Source: Luteimonas sp. 9C (GTDB taxonomy: Bacteria; Pseudomonadota; Gammaproteobacteria; Xanthomonadales; Xanthomonadaceae). Taken from it: a DNA stretch of 64,000 nucleotides. A program made the position numbers and the translations under genes. The notes beneath the pieces were generated by a model that worked only from the letters and a program-made list of their open reading frames with translations, did not search any database and had not been told where the DNA came from. The stretch is taken from assembly GCF_902506295.1 (NCBI RefSeq), contig NZ_LR733312.1, positions 1,149,572 through 1,213,571 on the forward strand. The letters run 5' to 3'. Below, piece after piece: positions 8,939 through 18,851 of the stretch (position 1 is the first letter of the stretch; each line of letters starts with the position of its first letter).

Positions 8939-10501
8939 CTACGGGCAATCGCCTTCGCGTGCGAACGCGAGATCCTCGAAGTCGTAGCTGAAGTCCGCGT
9001 CCGGATCGACCCTGGCCATGTGCAGCGCGGTCGCCCGGCCCCGCGCCGGGGTTGCGATGAGCCAGGCGTCGACATCGACGTCGACATCCCGCCATCGCAC
9101 CTGCAGGCGATCGTCGACGGCGACGACATCACCCTGCAGTTTCGGCGAGCGCTCGGACGCGAAGGTCAGCCCGCTTCCGCGCGGACACACGTCGATGCGG
9201 CCGAACCACGCATCGCGCCAGCGTCCGGCGACGTTCGTAGTCTCCGCCGCGGTCGGCGCACGTGCAGGCGTGCGCATGTCGACCGCTGACGTGCCCCTGT
9301 CCGCACGCTCCGTCGAGAGCAGAGCGGCGTAGTACGCGACGTCATGCGGGCCGCTCGCACCGGTGAACTGCTTGACCAGCGCCTGCATCAATACCGTGCG
9401 CGCGTCGTCCGCATCTCCGTTGATCAGCACGACGATGCCGACACCGCGCTCGGGCAACAGCGTCAGCGCCGAGTACATGCCCTTGAGCGTGCCGGTATGC
9501 GAGACCTTCGAGGTGCCGTCGACATCGGTCAGCCGCCAGCCGTATCCGTAGGCAGAGAAGTGGCTGCGATCCCAGGCGCGCATCCGTGCGCCGAGCGGCA
9601 TCGGCGTGTGCGCCGTCCACGCGGCTGCGCGCTGCGCCTGCGACAGCCAAGGGCGCTCGGCCTGCACGGCGCCGGCTTCGAGCCATGCCTGCGCCCAGCG
9701 CAGCATGTCGTCGAGACTGCAGCGCAGTCCGCCGGCTGCCATCATCGGCTCGTCGGGAATCGTGGCCGCATCGGCGCGTACCACGACGTTGCGACCGTCG
9801 ATGCGCGCATGCGGCTGGGCGACGTTGCCGACCCCATCGCGCGACCAGCGGCCGGCCTGGCAGCGCGTCATGCCGAGCGGTTCGAACACCTCGCGCCGCA
9901 CCAGCGCGTCGAACGGCATGCCGCCCACGGCGGCCGCGACCTCACCGGCGACGATGTAGAGCGTGTTGTCGTAGGCATAGCGCGAACGGAAACTCCAGCG
10001 CGGCCGCAGGTAACGCAACCCGTGGACGACCTCGGCACGCGTGAAGCGGTTCGGTGACGGCCACAGCATCAGATCCCCGGCGCCCGGGCCGAGACCGCTG
10101 TTGTGGATCAACAGGTCGCGCACCTGGATGTCGCGCGTGACCCAGCCCTCGGCCATGCGGAACCCGGGCAGATGCCGGATCACCGGGTCGTCCCACCGCA
10201 GCAGACCCGCATCGACCTGACGTGCCAGCACCGCGGCGGTCATTGCCTTGCTGTTGGACGCGATCTTGAACAGCGTGGCCGCATCGACCCGTGCGCCCTG
10301 CCCGGCCTGCAGCTCGCCGCGTGTCTGGCGCAGTACCACCTCGCCGTCGACGATCACGCCGACCGCGATCCCGGGCAGGTCGTAACGCGCGACCGCGGCG
10401 TCGACCATGGCCTCGAGGCGCGCAGGGTCGACCGCCCGATCGTGCGCGTACGTCTGGCCCGTCACTGCGAGACAGATCAGCAGCCAACCGCATCGGGTCA
10501 T
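8939..10501 (-). CDS. Secreted serine hydrolase of the beta-lactamase/D-alanyl peptidase fold
   Basis: About 520 residues with an N-terminal signal (CGWLLICLAVTGQTYA). The active-site SxxK is SNSK near residue 84 (LFKIASNSKAMTAAV) and the YxN motif is YDN in RYAYDNTLYIVAGE. The last ~100 residues form an extra domain. The fold covers class C beta-lactamases, D,D-peptidases, D-aminopeptidases and esterases, so the substrate is open; resistance should not be assumed. It starts only 12 bp after the TonB receptor gene (ATG 10501; GTG 10510 is an alternative), so the two probably form an operon. Context suggests a peptide or murein substrate. Confidence 0.85.
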   Translation of the reverse strand: MTRCGWLLICLAVTGQTYAHDRAVDPARLEAMVDAAVARYDLPGIAVGVIVDGEVVLRQTRGELQAGQGARVDAATLFKIASNSKAMTAAVLARQVDAGLLRWDDPVIRHLPGFRMAEGWVTRDIQVRDLLIHNSGLGPGAGDLMLWPSPNRFTRAEVVHGLRYLRPRWSFRSRYAYDNTLYIVAGEVAAAVGGMPFDALVRREVFEPLGMTRCQAGRWSRDGVGNVAQPHARIDGRNVVVRADAATIPDEPMMAAGGLRCSLDDMLRWAQAWLEAGAVQAERPWLSQAQRAAAWTAHTPMPLGARMRAWDRSHFSAYGYGWRLTDVDGTSKVSHTGTLKGMYSALTLLPERGVGIVVLINGDADDARTVLMQALVKQFTGASGPHDVAYYAALLSTERADRGTSAVDMRTPARAPTAAETTNVAGRWRDAWFGRIDVCPRGSGLTFASERSPKLQGDVVAVDDRLQVRWRDVDVDVDAWLIATPARGRATALHMARVDPDADFSYDFEDLAFAREGDCP

Positions 10502-10513
10502 CCGCGGCACGGG

Positions 10514-13309
10514 TCAGAAATCGAACGTGATGTTGGCGAACACCTGGCGTCCGATCGCGCTGTAGCTGCTGGCGAAGTACGGCCACGCGGTGTGCGAATC
10601 ATCGCGCGGCGGCATCTCGTCGAGCAGGTTCAGCACGCTGATGCCGAGCGTCACGTCATCGGTGATGCGGCGCGAGACGTCCGCATTCCAGATCACATAG
10701 CCCGACGTGCGGCCCGGCAACACGTTGCCGTTGTAGTTCGGCCGGCTGCCGTAGCGATAGCCGTAAAGACTGGTATTCCAGGCATCGGTGGACCAGCTGG
10801 CCCGCCAGTTGGCGCGGCTGCGCTGGCTGTTGTATTCGACGGTGCTGCGCACATCGCGTGGCGCTTCGTCACCGAACTCGGCGATCTCGAATGCCAGCAC
10901 GTGCGTGTAGCCCGCCTGCAGGTTCAGATCGCCCCATCCGCCCAGGTCGACGCCGTAGCGCAGTGCCGCATCGAGGCCTTCGGTGCGCATCAACGACGCG
11001 TTGATCGGGTACGTCGCGAAGCGGGTGATCCGACCGTCCGGATTGAGGTCGGACACCACGCGCTCCACCGCGCCCGCGTAGAACCGGCAGGCCTGCGACG
11101 TCGTGTCGACGGCGGCCCCGGTGCGGTCCTGCCCCAGTCGGCAGTTGGCTTCCTGTTCGAGGTAGTAGCTGTTCGACAATGCCTGCACCCGGCCTTCGAG
11201 TTCGATGCGGTACCAGTCGAGGCTCGCCGACAGGTTCGGCCGCACATCCCACACCACGCCCAGCGTCGTCGACGTGCCCGTTTCTTCTTCGAGCAGCGGA
11301 TTCGACGACTGCGTGAGAAAGGTCTGGTAATTGAACGCCGCGTTGCACTCCGGCGATTCGGCGGCGATGCCGTTGAGGCGACACAGGTATTCGTCGTCGA
11401 CGAAGGGGTTGGAGCCGGTGGTGCCGGCATAGATCCACAGCAGGTCGGGGGCACGGAAGCTCGTTGCATGGGCGCCGCGCAGCAGCAGGTTGCGGAACGG
11501 GCGCCATTCCAGGCCGGCCTGCCAGGTCACGGCATCGTCGACGGACGTGATGTCGTCGTACTTGTCGTAGCGGCCGGCGAGCGTGGCGTCGAGGCTGTCG
11601 AACACCGGCACGCGGAATTCGAGACCGAGCGCGAAGCGGTCACGGGGGCCACCGCCGGGCGTGCTGGTGAGGTTGTAGACGCGGTCCGGGCCGGTGTAGT
11701 CGACGGTCGTACGCGGGTCGGGCGTCAGCGAATAGTCCTGCTGCGCAGCCTCCACTACCGCGGCCATCTGCAACGGCCCTGCCGGCAGATCGAACAGCGG
11801 TCCGCTGAAGACGAACTGCGCCTGATCGGACTTCGAGACGCCGTCGCTGACGACGGTGGTGGTGAGCCGGTCGTACAGCGCCGCCGAGCCCGGCGCGAAC
11901 AGGCGGTCAGTATGGAACTCGCGGATCTCGTTGCCGTCGGGCGCAATCCCGAGCACCGGACCCATGTAGTAGTCGCGCACCGCACGGGTGAGAAAGCGCG
12001 GGCGTGTGGTGGTGATCTCGAAACGCGACGAGGTCAGGCTCACGTCCCAGTCGAACCGGCCGTCGGCCAGGGTGCCGCGCAGACCGGCGTTGATCGACCA
12101 CGCGCGCTCGTCGTACTCGATGTATTTGGTCCCGCCCACTTCACCGGGCAGGAAGATGCGCTGCGCGGTCACCAGGCCCAGCTCGGGATCGCGCACGGTG
12201 AAGGGGCCTTCGCCGATGTAGTAGTGCGTCTGGCTGGAACTCTTGTCGTGGGCATCGCTGCCGAGCAGCTGCGCGTAGCCGGTCAGGCGGTCGCTGAAGT
12301 CGACACTGCCCGACACGTACGCCGAGGTCTTGCCGTAGGCGTTCTGGATCGAGCGCGCGTTGTAGTAGTCGAGCGCGCCGCAGCGGTTCGGCGTGGCCAC
12401 CGACGCCGCCGAATGGAAGGGCACGAAATCCGGATTGGTCGCGGCGCAGGCATCGCGCATCGCCTGCTCGGTGGACGACAGCGCGCCGGCGTCGGTGGGC
12501 CACAGATAGGTCTGGCCGGCGCGGAGATACACGCCGCTGATCGACGCGGTGGGTCGCGCGGGATTGCTGCGGTACTGCGGATGCGCCCGATAGGTGAGAT
12601 CGCGCTGCGCGGCGACGATCTCCTCTCGATCCAGCCGCTCCAGCGCATAGGTGAGGCTCCAGGAATCGCCGGTGCGCCCGCCGGTCCACTGGAACAGGCC
12701 GGTGTCGCCGCCGCCCTGCGTCGTCGTGCCGGCGCGCAGGCGGATCGTGTCGCCGCTGAAGTTCTCCCGGGTGATGATGTTGACCACGCCGGCGACCGCG
12801 TCGGAGCCGTAGATCGCCGACGCGCCACCGCTCATGACCTCGATGCGTTCGATCGCCGCGGCCGGGATGCTGCCTAGACTCACCGCCGTCCCGTTGGAAC
12901 CATAGGGCTGCGGATAGTCGGCGAGTCGCTGCCCGTTGAGCAGGATGAGCTGATAGCCCGGACCGAGCCCGCGCAGGTTCATGAACTGCCCGTTGGGCGA
13001 GTTGCCGGTCTGGTCGGTTTCGTTGAGCGTGTTGCCGGTGAACTGCGTCAAGGTCCCCAGCGATTCCCAGACCGTGCTGAAGCCCTGCTTCCGGATGTCC
13101 TCGGCGGTGATCACGGTCACCGGTGCCGGGCCTTCGATATCGGTACGCGCGATGCGTGAACCGGTGACCTGCACCTGGTCGAGCGTGCTGACGCGGGTGT
13201 CGGCGGTCGGCGCCTGCGCATGCACGATCGCAGGCGTCGACAGTGCCGGCAGCAGCGCAACACCCAGCAGACGGAGGACGGATGGAAGCGGAACGGATTG
13301 GCAGGACAT
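10514..13309 (-). CDS. TonB-dependent outer-membrane receptor
   Basis: A 931-residue receptor with signal peptide (LRLLGVALLPALSTPAIVHA), a plug domain (VQVTGSRIARTDIEG, PVTVITAEDIRKQGFSTVW, IYGSDAVAGVVNIITREN) and a large beta-barrel ending in phenylalanine (NITFDF). It imports a ligand across the outer membrane using TonB-ExbBD energy. The frame is open to 14074, but the signal peptide fixes the start at 13309. The ligand cannot be read from sequence; the operon partner is a serine hydrolase and the divergent genes act on murein peptides. Confidence 0.93.
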   Translation of the reverse strand: MSCQSVPLPSVLRLLGVALLPALSTPAIVHAQAPTADTRVSTLDQVQVTGSRIARTDIEGPAPVTVITAEDIRKQGFSTVWESLGTLTQFTGNTLNETDQTGNSPNGQFMNLRGLGPGYQLILLNGQRLADYPQPYGSNGTAVSLGSIPAAAIERIEVMSGGASAIYGSDAVAGVVNIITRENFSGDTIRLRAGTTTQGGGDTGLFQWTGGRTGDSWSLTYALERLDREEIVAAQRDLTYRAHPQYRSNPARPTASISGVYLRAGQTYLWPTDAGALSSTEQAMRDACAATNPDFVPFHSAASVATPNRCGALDYYNARSIQNAYGKTSAYVSGSVDFSDRLTGYAQLLGSDAHDKSSSQTHYYIGEGPFTVRDPELGLVTAQRIFLPGEVGGTKYIEYDERAWSINAGLRGTLADGRFDWDVSLTSSRFEITTTRPRFLTRAVRDYYMGPVLGIAPDGNEIREFHTDRLFAPGSAALYDRLTTTVVSDGVSKSDQAQFVFSGPLFDLPAGPLQMAAVVEAAQQDYSLTPDPRTTVDYTGPDRVYNLTSTPGGGPRDRFALGLEFRVPVFDSLDATLAGRYDKYDDITSVDDAVTWQAGLEWRPFRNLLLRGAHATSFRAPDLLWIYAGTTGSNPFVDDEYLCRLNGIAAESPECNAAFNYQTFLTQSSNPLLEEETGTSTTLGVVWDVRPNLSASLDWYRIELEGRVQALSNSYYLEQEANCRLGQDRTGAAVDTTSQACRFYAGAVERVVSDLNPDGRITRFATYPINASLMRTEGLDAALRYGVDLGGWGDLNLQAGYTHVLAFEIAEFGDEAPRDVRSTVEYNSQRSRANWRASWSTDAWNTSLYGYRYGSRPNYNGNVLPGRTSGYVIWNADVSRRITDDVTLGISVLNLLDEMPPRDDSHTAWPYFASSYSAIGRQVFANITFDF

Positions 13310-13562
13310 GCGAAACGGACTCCCCGGGTGGCGTGGCGACACGGCACACGCGCACGCGGATCGCACCGGCGCGGGCCGAGATCGAAAGCAACCCGGCCGC
13401 CCCGCAGGGCCCCCTGACCGAACGGGCATGCACGTGATTACCACCCGTGGCGAATCGATGTCAATGCGCGCATCCGCCTTGTCCTGACGCGTAAAACACC
13501 TATTCTCGTGACTCGACCGCAGGCCGGTGCGCGCTCGCATGCGCATGGCCGCAGGAGCCGCG
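13310..13562. promoter_or_regulatory. Divergent intergenic region of the TonB receptor / murein-peptide locus
   Basis: A 253-bp spacer between two divergent transcription units. Both must start here, making it the likely control point. I do not see a convincing operator palindrome. Confidence 0.4.
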
Positions 13563-14972
13563 ATGCGTTTCAATCGACTGTCCCCGTTTGCCCTGCGCTG
13601 CACGTACGCCACTGTGCTGGCGCTCGCGGCGCTGCTGCCTGCGCCAGGCGCGACACACGCCGCGCCGCCCGCGCACGCGATTCCCGGACTCACCCCGGCG
13701 ATGCAGTCGCCCGCGTTCTGGATCGCGCGACTCGACGCGCCGGATGCCGTCATCCTCGATGCCGCCGAGATCGAAACGCAGAACGCGGCGATGCGTCGCA
13801 ACGAGGCGTCGATCCAGGATCCGCTCGCCCTGCCCGATCGCCTTGACCGGCGCACGGTGACCGGCTGGATCGCTGCCCTTTCGAAGCGCCCCACCGCGCC
13901 ACGCTTCACCGTCGACGGCCCGGTGGAGGCCGCGACGCTCGATGCGTGGATGGACATGCTCGCGCTCGATGCCCTGCCCGCGCAGGTGACGCCGCGCTTC
14001 GGCCTCGTCGTGCGCCGCGCGGACCTGCGCGCGTTTCCGACCGCGACCCGTATCTTCAGCCGGCCCGACGACATCGATATCGACCGCTTCCAGGAAGACG
14101 CCCTGTTCCCCGGCGCACCGGTCGCCGTGCTGCACGCCAGCCGCGACGGGCAGTGGCTGTTCGTGGTCAGCGAGCGCTACCGCGCGTGGGTCGACGCCCG
14201 GCACGTCGCGATCGGCACGCGTGACGTGGTCGCGGATTACGCGTCGCGTGCAGCCGATGGCGTCGTCGTCGCCGGTGCGACGGCGCACACGGTGTTCACG
14301 CCGCAGGCGCCTGCGGTGTCGGACGTGCAGCTCGACATGGGCGTGCGCGTACCGCGCGCCGACTGGGACCCGGCTCGCGCCCTGCACGGCCAGCTGCCGG
14401 CATTCGGCCACATCGTCGAACTGCCCGTGCGTGGCGACGATGGCGCGCTGTCGTTCCTGCCCGCACTGCTGCCGGCGTCGGCCGATGTCGCCGACGCTGC
14501 GCTGCCCCACACCCGCGCGACCCTGATCCGCCAGGCCTTCAAGTTCCTCGGCGAACGCTACGGCTGGGGACACGCCTACAACGCGCGCGACTGCAGCGGT
14601 TTCGTGTCGGAGATCTACCGCAGCGTCGGCATCCTGCTGCCGCGCAACACCAGCGCCCAGGCGACGAGTCCGGTCTTGAACCGCATCGAGGTGCCCGCCG
14701 ACCTGCCGCATGCGCAGCGCCTGCAGCTGCTGCGCGAAGCCGACGTGGGCGACATGGTGTTCATTCCGGGCCACGTGATGCTGGTCATCGGCCACGTCGA
14801 CGGCGAGCCCTGGGTGATCCACGACACCGCCGGCATGAGCGTGCGCGATGGCGACGGTGCAATCGCGCGCCTGCCGCTCAACGGTGTCGTGGTCACGCCG
14901 GTGACGCCGATGCTGTCGGGCGAGGATGGCACCACCATCGACCGCATCACCAGCATTCAGCGCGTGCGCTGA
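13563..14972 (+). CDS. NlpC/P60 family cell-wall peptidase with SH3-like domains
   Basis: 469 residues with a signal peptide (ATVLALAALLPAPGATHA). The middle resembles bacterial SH3 domains. The C-terminal NlpC/P60 domain has the catalytic Cys in NARDCSGFVSEIYRSVG and the His in PGHVMLVIGH. Such enzymes cut the D-Glu/meso-DAP bond of murein peptides. AGGAG seven or eight bases upstream selects the ATG at 13563 over 13527. It precedes a dipeptide epimerase gene, the pairing seen in the B. subtilis ykf murein-peptide operon. Confidence 0.88.
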   Translation: MRFNRLSPFALRCTYATVLALAALLPAPGATHAAPPAHAIPGLTPAMQSPAFWIARLDAPDAVILDAAEIETQNAAMRRNEASIQDPLALPDRLDRRTVTGWIAALSKRPTAPRFTVDGPVEAATLDAWMDMLALDALPAQVTPRFGLVVRRADLRAFPTATRIFSRPDDIDIDRFQEDALFPGAPVAVLHASRDGQWLFVVSERYRAWVDARHVAIGTRDVVADYASRAADGVVVAGATAHTVFTPQAPAVSDVQLDMGVRVPRADWDPARALHGQLPAFGHIVELPVRGDDGALSFLPALLPASADVADAALPHTRATLIRQAFKFLGERYGWGHAYNARDCSGFVSEIYRSVGILLPRNTSAQATSPVLNRIEVPADLPHAQRLQLLREADVGDMVFIPGHVMLVIGHVDGEPWVIHDTAGMSVRDGDGAIARLPLNGVVVTPVTPMLSGEDGTTIDRITSIQRVR

Positions 14973-14995
14973 CACGCGCGCCCCGTCGGACTCCC

Positions 14996-16093
14996 ATGAA
15001 AATCACCGACATCCAGCTGGGCATGGTGCGCGTGCCGCTGAAGACACCGTTCAAGACCGCGCTGCGCACCGTCGAGAGCGTCGACGACATCATCGTGTCG
15101 ATCCACACCGACACCGGCCACACCGGGTACGGCGAGGCCGCAGCGACCGCGGTGATCACCGGCGACACGCACGGCTCGATCGTCGCAGCGATCTCGACCG
15201 TCATCGCGCCGCGGCTGGTCGGTCGCGACCTCGCCGATTTCAACATGTTGATACGGCTGGTGCAGACCGCGCTCGAACGCAACACCAGCGCCAAGGCCGC
15301 CGTCGAGATCGCGCTCTACGACCTGTTCGCGCAGCTGCATGGCGCGTCGCTGTACCGGATTCTCGGCGGTGGCCATCCGGTGATCCGCACCGACATCACG
15401 ATCAGCGTCGACACGATCGACAAAATGGTCGCCGACGCGCTGTCGGCAGTGGACCGCGGCTTCGGCGCGCTGAAGATCAAGGTCGGCCAGGATCCGGGCG
15501 TGGACCTCGACCGCATCCGTGCGGTCCACGCCGCGGTCGACGGTCGCGCCCTGCTGCGCCTCGACGCCAACCAGGGCTGGACGCCGAAGCAGGCCGTGCA
15601 TGCGATGCGCCAGCTCGAAGATGCCGGCATCGAACCGGAACTGCTGGAGCAGCCGGTCAAGGCGCACGATCTGGCAGGTCTCAAATACGTGACCGATCGC
15701 GTGCACGTGCCGGTGATGGCGGACGAAAGCGTGTTCGGCCCGGTCGAACTGATCGAACTCATCCGCGTGCGCGCGGCCGACATCGTCAACATCAAACTCA
15801 TGAAGACCGGCGGGCTGTCGAACGCGATCAAGCTCGCCGACATCGCCGGCCTGCACGGCGTGGAATGCATGATCGGCTGCATGATCGAAACCAGTATCAG
15901 CGTCGCCGCGGCCGCGCACCTGGCGGTGGCGAAGTCCGACATCATCACCAAGGTCGATCTGGACGGGCCGTCGCTGTGCGCATGGAATCCGGTCGAGGGC
16001 GGTGTGTCGTTCGACGATGCGGACATCTCGATCGGCGATGCGCCGGGACTGGGCATCGTGTCGATCCGCGGCGTGGAGCCCATTGCCGGATGA
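14996..16093 (+). CDS. L-Ala-D/L-Glu (dipeptide) epimerase, enolase superfamily
   Basis: 365 residues. An enolase-type N-terminal domain precedes a barrel with KIKVGQDPG (catalytic lysine), metal ligands in RLDANQGW, LEQPV and ADESVFG, and the second lysine in NIKLMKTGG. These are the AEE/YkfB hallmarks. The reaction converts L-Ala-D-Glu from murein to L-Ala-L-Glu so it can be hydrolysed and reused. It follows the NlpC/P60 gene by 23 bp. Epimerases of this group vary in dipeptide specificity, so the exact substrate is inferred from context. Confidence 0.88.
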   Translation: MKITDIQLGMVRVPLKTPFKTALRTVESVDDIIVSIHTDTGHTGYGEAAATAVITGDTHGSIVAAISTVIAPRLVGRDLADFNMLIRLVQTALERNTSAKAAVEIALYDLFAQLHGASLYRILGGGHPVIRTDITISVDTIDKMVADALSAVDRGFGALKIKVGQDPGVDLDRIRAVHAAVDGRALLRLDANQGWTPKQAVHAMRQLEDAGIEPELLEQPVKAHDLAGLKYVTDRVHVPVMADESVFGPVELIELIRVRAADIVNIKLMKTGGLSNAIKLADIAGLHGVECMIGCMIETSISVAAAAHLAVAKSDIITKVDLDGPSLCAWNPVEGGVSFDDADISIGDAPGLGIVSIRGVEPIAG

Positions 16094-16250
16094 CCTGCGG
16101 ACGGCAGCACCGCGCTCGAAGTACCGTGCCGGATGCGCGCAGCCGCTCGCGCCCGAACGCCATGGGCAGCGTGTCGCGCCGGCAGGCGCACACCTGCCGC
16201 GCGACCGCATCCCGCCGCCTTCCGTCATGACGCCAGAGGACGCTTCCGCC

Positions 16251-17030
16251 ATGCCCCGATTCCGTCGATGCGCCGCAGCCGCCGCGCTGCTGCTCGCCAC
16301 CCTCCTGCTCGCCGCCTGCGGCACCACGCGATCCCCGGCGGCGGCACCGCTGACAGGCGCGCAGCAGCTCGTCGTGGTGACGTCCGCCGACTGGGACGCG
16401 GCGCAGGCGCGGATGCGGCGCTTCGAGCGCGACGGTGATGGCGTGTGGCGCGCGTTGGGTGATGCAGAGCCGGTGATGCTCGGCCGCAGCGGCAGCGGCT
16501 GGGGCATCGGCCTGCATCCGGCGCAGACGGGCGCACCGCAGAAACGCGAAGGCGACGGCCGTGCGCCGGCCGGGGTGTTCGCGATCGGCGAAGCGTTCGG
16601 CTACGCACCCACCGGTGTCGGCGCGCTGCCGTACCTGCCGATGCAGGCCTCGCACTACTGCATCGACGTGCCGGCCTCGCCGCTCTACAACCGCATCGTC
16701 GACGCGCAGGACGTCGGCGCAGCCGCTATGGAAGGTTCCAGCGAACGCATGCGCCTGGACCTGCACAACGACGGCGACGTGCGCTATCGCCAGGGCTTCG
16801 TCATCGAGCACAACGGACAAGGCGAAGCCGGCCGCGGCAGCTGCATCTTCGCCCATCTGCTGCGCCGTCCCGACGAGACCACGGCCGGTTGCACCGCGAT
16901 GTCCGACGCGGCGATGGACACCTTGCTGGGCTGGCTGGATCCCGCGCGCACACCGCGCTTCGTGCTGCTGCCCGAGGTCGAGTACGCACGGCTGCAGGCC
17001 GCCTGGCAGCTGCCGGCGCTGTCGCGATGA
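16251..17030 (+). CDS. L,D-transpeptidase-like (YkuD-type) lipoprotein
   Basis: 259 residues. A signal with lipobox LLAAC (cleaved before Cys about 23) predicts a lipid-anchored envelope protein. The C-terminal half has HNDGD, GSCIFAHL and TAGCTAM, the His/Ser/Cys arrangement of the YkuD/ErfK catalytic domain. It probably acts on peptidoglycan tetrapeptides. The ATG at 16251 has AGAGGA upstream; an in-frame ATG at 16227 has none. It overlaps the next gene by ATGA. Confidence 0.82.
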   Translation: MPRFRRCAAAAALLLATLLLAACGTTRSPAAAPLTGAQQLVVVTSADWDAAQARMRRFERDGDGVWRALGDAEPVMLGRSGSGWGIGLHPAQTGAPQKREGDGRAPAGVFAIGEAFGYAPTGVGALPYLPMQASHYCIDVPASPLYNRIVDAQDVGAAAMEGSSERMRLDLHNDGDVRYRQGFVIEHNGQGEAGRGSCIFAHLLRRPDETTAGCTAMSDAAMDTLLGWLDPARTPRFVLLPEVEYARLQAAWQLPALSR

Positions 17031-17494
17031 GCGACGCGACGCCGCTGGTCTCGCGTGTCGCCACACTCGACGATCTGCCCGCGGTGCTCGCGATGATGCG
17101 GGCGTTCTACATCGAGGACCGGCTGCACTTCGACGATGTCGCCACACCGCGCGCGGTGTCGGCATTGCTGTCCGATCCGGGCTGCGGCGCGCTGCTGCTG
17201 CTCGGCGCCGACGGCACCGAGGGTTACCTGGCGCTGACCCGCGGTTTCAGTCTCGAACAGGGCGGCCATCACGCCCTGCTCGACGAGCTCTATCTCGCAC
17301 CGGCCGCCCGCGGCCGCGGATTCGGCGCCCAGGCCCTGGCGATCGCACGCGCGACCGCGCACGGCTGGGGCGTGCCGGTCCTGCGGCTGGAAGTGCACCA
17401 CCACAATCCGCGCGCGAAGGCGCTGTATCTGCGCACGGGATTCGTCGACGGCCACCGCGACACGCTCGCGCTGGACCTGCACACATGCGTCTGA
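17027..17494 (+). CDS. GNAT family N-acetyltransferase
   Basis: 155 residues with the acetyl-CoA loop LAPAARGRGFGAQAL near residue 90 and a C-terminal YLRTGFVDGHRDT segment typical of GNAT motif B. The acceptor is unknown. The start overlaps the transpeptidase-like gene by ATGA, so the two are coupled. Confidence 0.85.
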   Translation: MSDATPLVSRVATLDDLPAVLAMMRAFYIEDRLHFDDVATPRAVSALLSDPGCGALLLLGADGTEGYLALTRGFSLEQGGHHALLDELYLAPAARGRGFGAQALAIARATAHGWGVPVLRLEVHHHNPRAKALYLRTGFVDGHRDTLALDLHTCV

Positions 17495-17564
17495 TGCAGC
17501 GTCGGGCGCGTGGCGATTGCGCCGCATGGCATGCTGCCGCAGTCCTCCGCACCGGCCGCGCGCC

Positions 17565-18851
17565 ATGACCGAAGCTGTGCCCGCACGTCGCACCCTTCCC
17601 GCCTCCGTCCGCGTGCTGCTGGCGTTGCTGGCCGGCGCGGTGGTCGGTCTCTCGCTCGCGGCCTGGAACGCCGACACCGCGCTGCGGGTGGCCGAGTTCG
17701 CGCAGCCGATCGGCAAGCTCTGGCTCAACGCGCTGCAGATGACCGTCGTGCCCCTGGTCGCCGCGCTCGTCGTGGTCGGCATCAACGGCGCGGCCGATGC
17801 CGCGGCCTCGGGGCGCAACGCGCGCCTGGCGATGGCGACCTTCGCGATCCTGCTCGCGGTTTGCGGCACGTTCGCCGCGATCGCCGCACCGGCCCTGCTG
17901 GCGCTGGTGCCGCGTGACGAGGCGCTGGTGTCCGCGTTCCGCGCCGCGATCCAGGCGCCGGAGGTGCTGCCGCAGGCACCGAGCTTCGGTCTGTGGATCA
18001 CCAGCGTGATTCCGAGCAACGCGATCGCCGCCGCGGCCGCCAGCGCGATGCTGCCGCTGGTGGTGTTCTCGATGTTCTTCGCCTTCGCGCTGACCCGGCT
18101 CGAGCCCGCCCGCCGCGAGCGCATGCTCGATCTGGTGCGCACGATCGGCGACGCGATGATCGTCGTCGTGCGCTGGGTGCTGTGGGCCGCGCCGGTCGGG
18201 GTGTTCGCGCTGGTGCTCGCGGTCTGCGCGCACGTCGGCCTCGGCGTGCTGACCGCACTGGGCTACTACATCGCCTTGCAGTGCGTGCTGTACGTGGCGA
18301 TCACGTTGCTGATGTACGGCGTCGCGGTGGTCGCCGCCGGCGAGCGGCTGCCGCGCTTCGCCGCGGCGCTGTTGCCGGTGCAGGCGATCGCCGCGAGCAC
18401 GCAGTCCTCGCTCGCGTCGCTGCCGGTGATGATCGACAGCGCACGCAACCGTCTGGGCTATCCGCTTGCGGTCACCTCGCTGGTGTTGCCGATGGCGGTG
18501 TCGCTGTTCCGCATTGCCAGCCCCACGCAGTACCTGAGCGTCGTGGTGTTCATCGCCTGGATGTACGGCGCAGCCTTGGGGCCGGCGCAGCTCGCGATCG
18601 CGGTCGGCCTGAGCATCGTCATCAGCATGGGGTCGGTCGGTCTGCCGGGCCAGGTGAGCTTCATGACCAACAACCTGCCGGTGACGCAGGCGATGGGCCT
18701 GCCCATCGAACCGCTGGGCGTGCTGCTCGCCGTGGACACCCTGCCCGACGCGTTCGCCACCGTCGCCAACACCACCGCCGACGTCACCGCGACCGCCGTC
18801 GTCGCACGCTACAGCGGGGCCGCGGCCGCTGCGGATCCGCCACCGGCATGA
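17565..18851 (+). CDS. Dicarboxylate/amino acid:cation symporter (DAACS family)
   Basis: A 428-residue inner-membrane transporter with eight or more hydrophobic segments. The re-entrant serine-rich loop AIAASTQSSLASLPV and the substrate motif MSFMTNNLPV-like QVSFMTNNLP are visible, as is DTLPDAFATVANTTAD near the end. Family members take up glutamate, aspartate or C4-dicarboxylates with Na+ or H+. Glutamate would fit the murein-peptide context. The start is the ATG at 17565 (MTEAVPARR). It overlaps the next gene by ATGA. Confidence 0.88.
   Translation: MTEAVPARRTLPASVRVLLALLAGAVVGLSLAAWNADTALRVAEFAQPIGKLWLNALQMTVVPLVAALVVVGINGAADAAASGRNARLAMATFAILLAVCGTFAAIAAPALLALVPRDEALVSAFRAAIQAPEVLPQAPSFGLWITSVIPSNAIAAAAASAMLPLVVFSMFFAFALTRLEPARRERMLDLVRTIGDAMIVVVRWVLWAAPVGVFALVLAVCAHVGLGVLTALGYYIALQCVLYVAITLLMYGVAVVAAGERLPRFAAALLPVQAIAASTQSSLASLPVMIDSARNRLGYPLAVTSLVLPMAVSLFRIASPTQYLSVVVFIAWMYGAALGPAQLAIAVGLSIVISMGSVGLPGQVSFMTNNLPVTQAMGLPIEPLGVLLAVDTLPDAFATVANTTADVTATAVVARYSGAAAAADPPPA

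Noticed and set aside
8939..10501. Antibiotic-resistance beta-lactamase
   Set aside because: The SxxK/YxN fold is shared with peptidases and esterases, and the length and extra domain do not fit AmpC.
10103..12877. 924-codon plus-strand frame opposite the TonB receptor
   Set aside because: Shadow frame of a GC-rich gene; composition is unnatural and the receptor frame has signal peptide and plug motifs.
13310..14074. N-terminal extension of the first TonB receptor
   Set aside because: Crosses the divergent promoter region, overlaps the NlpC/P60 gene and lies before a clear signal peptide.
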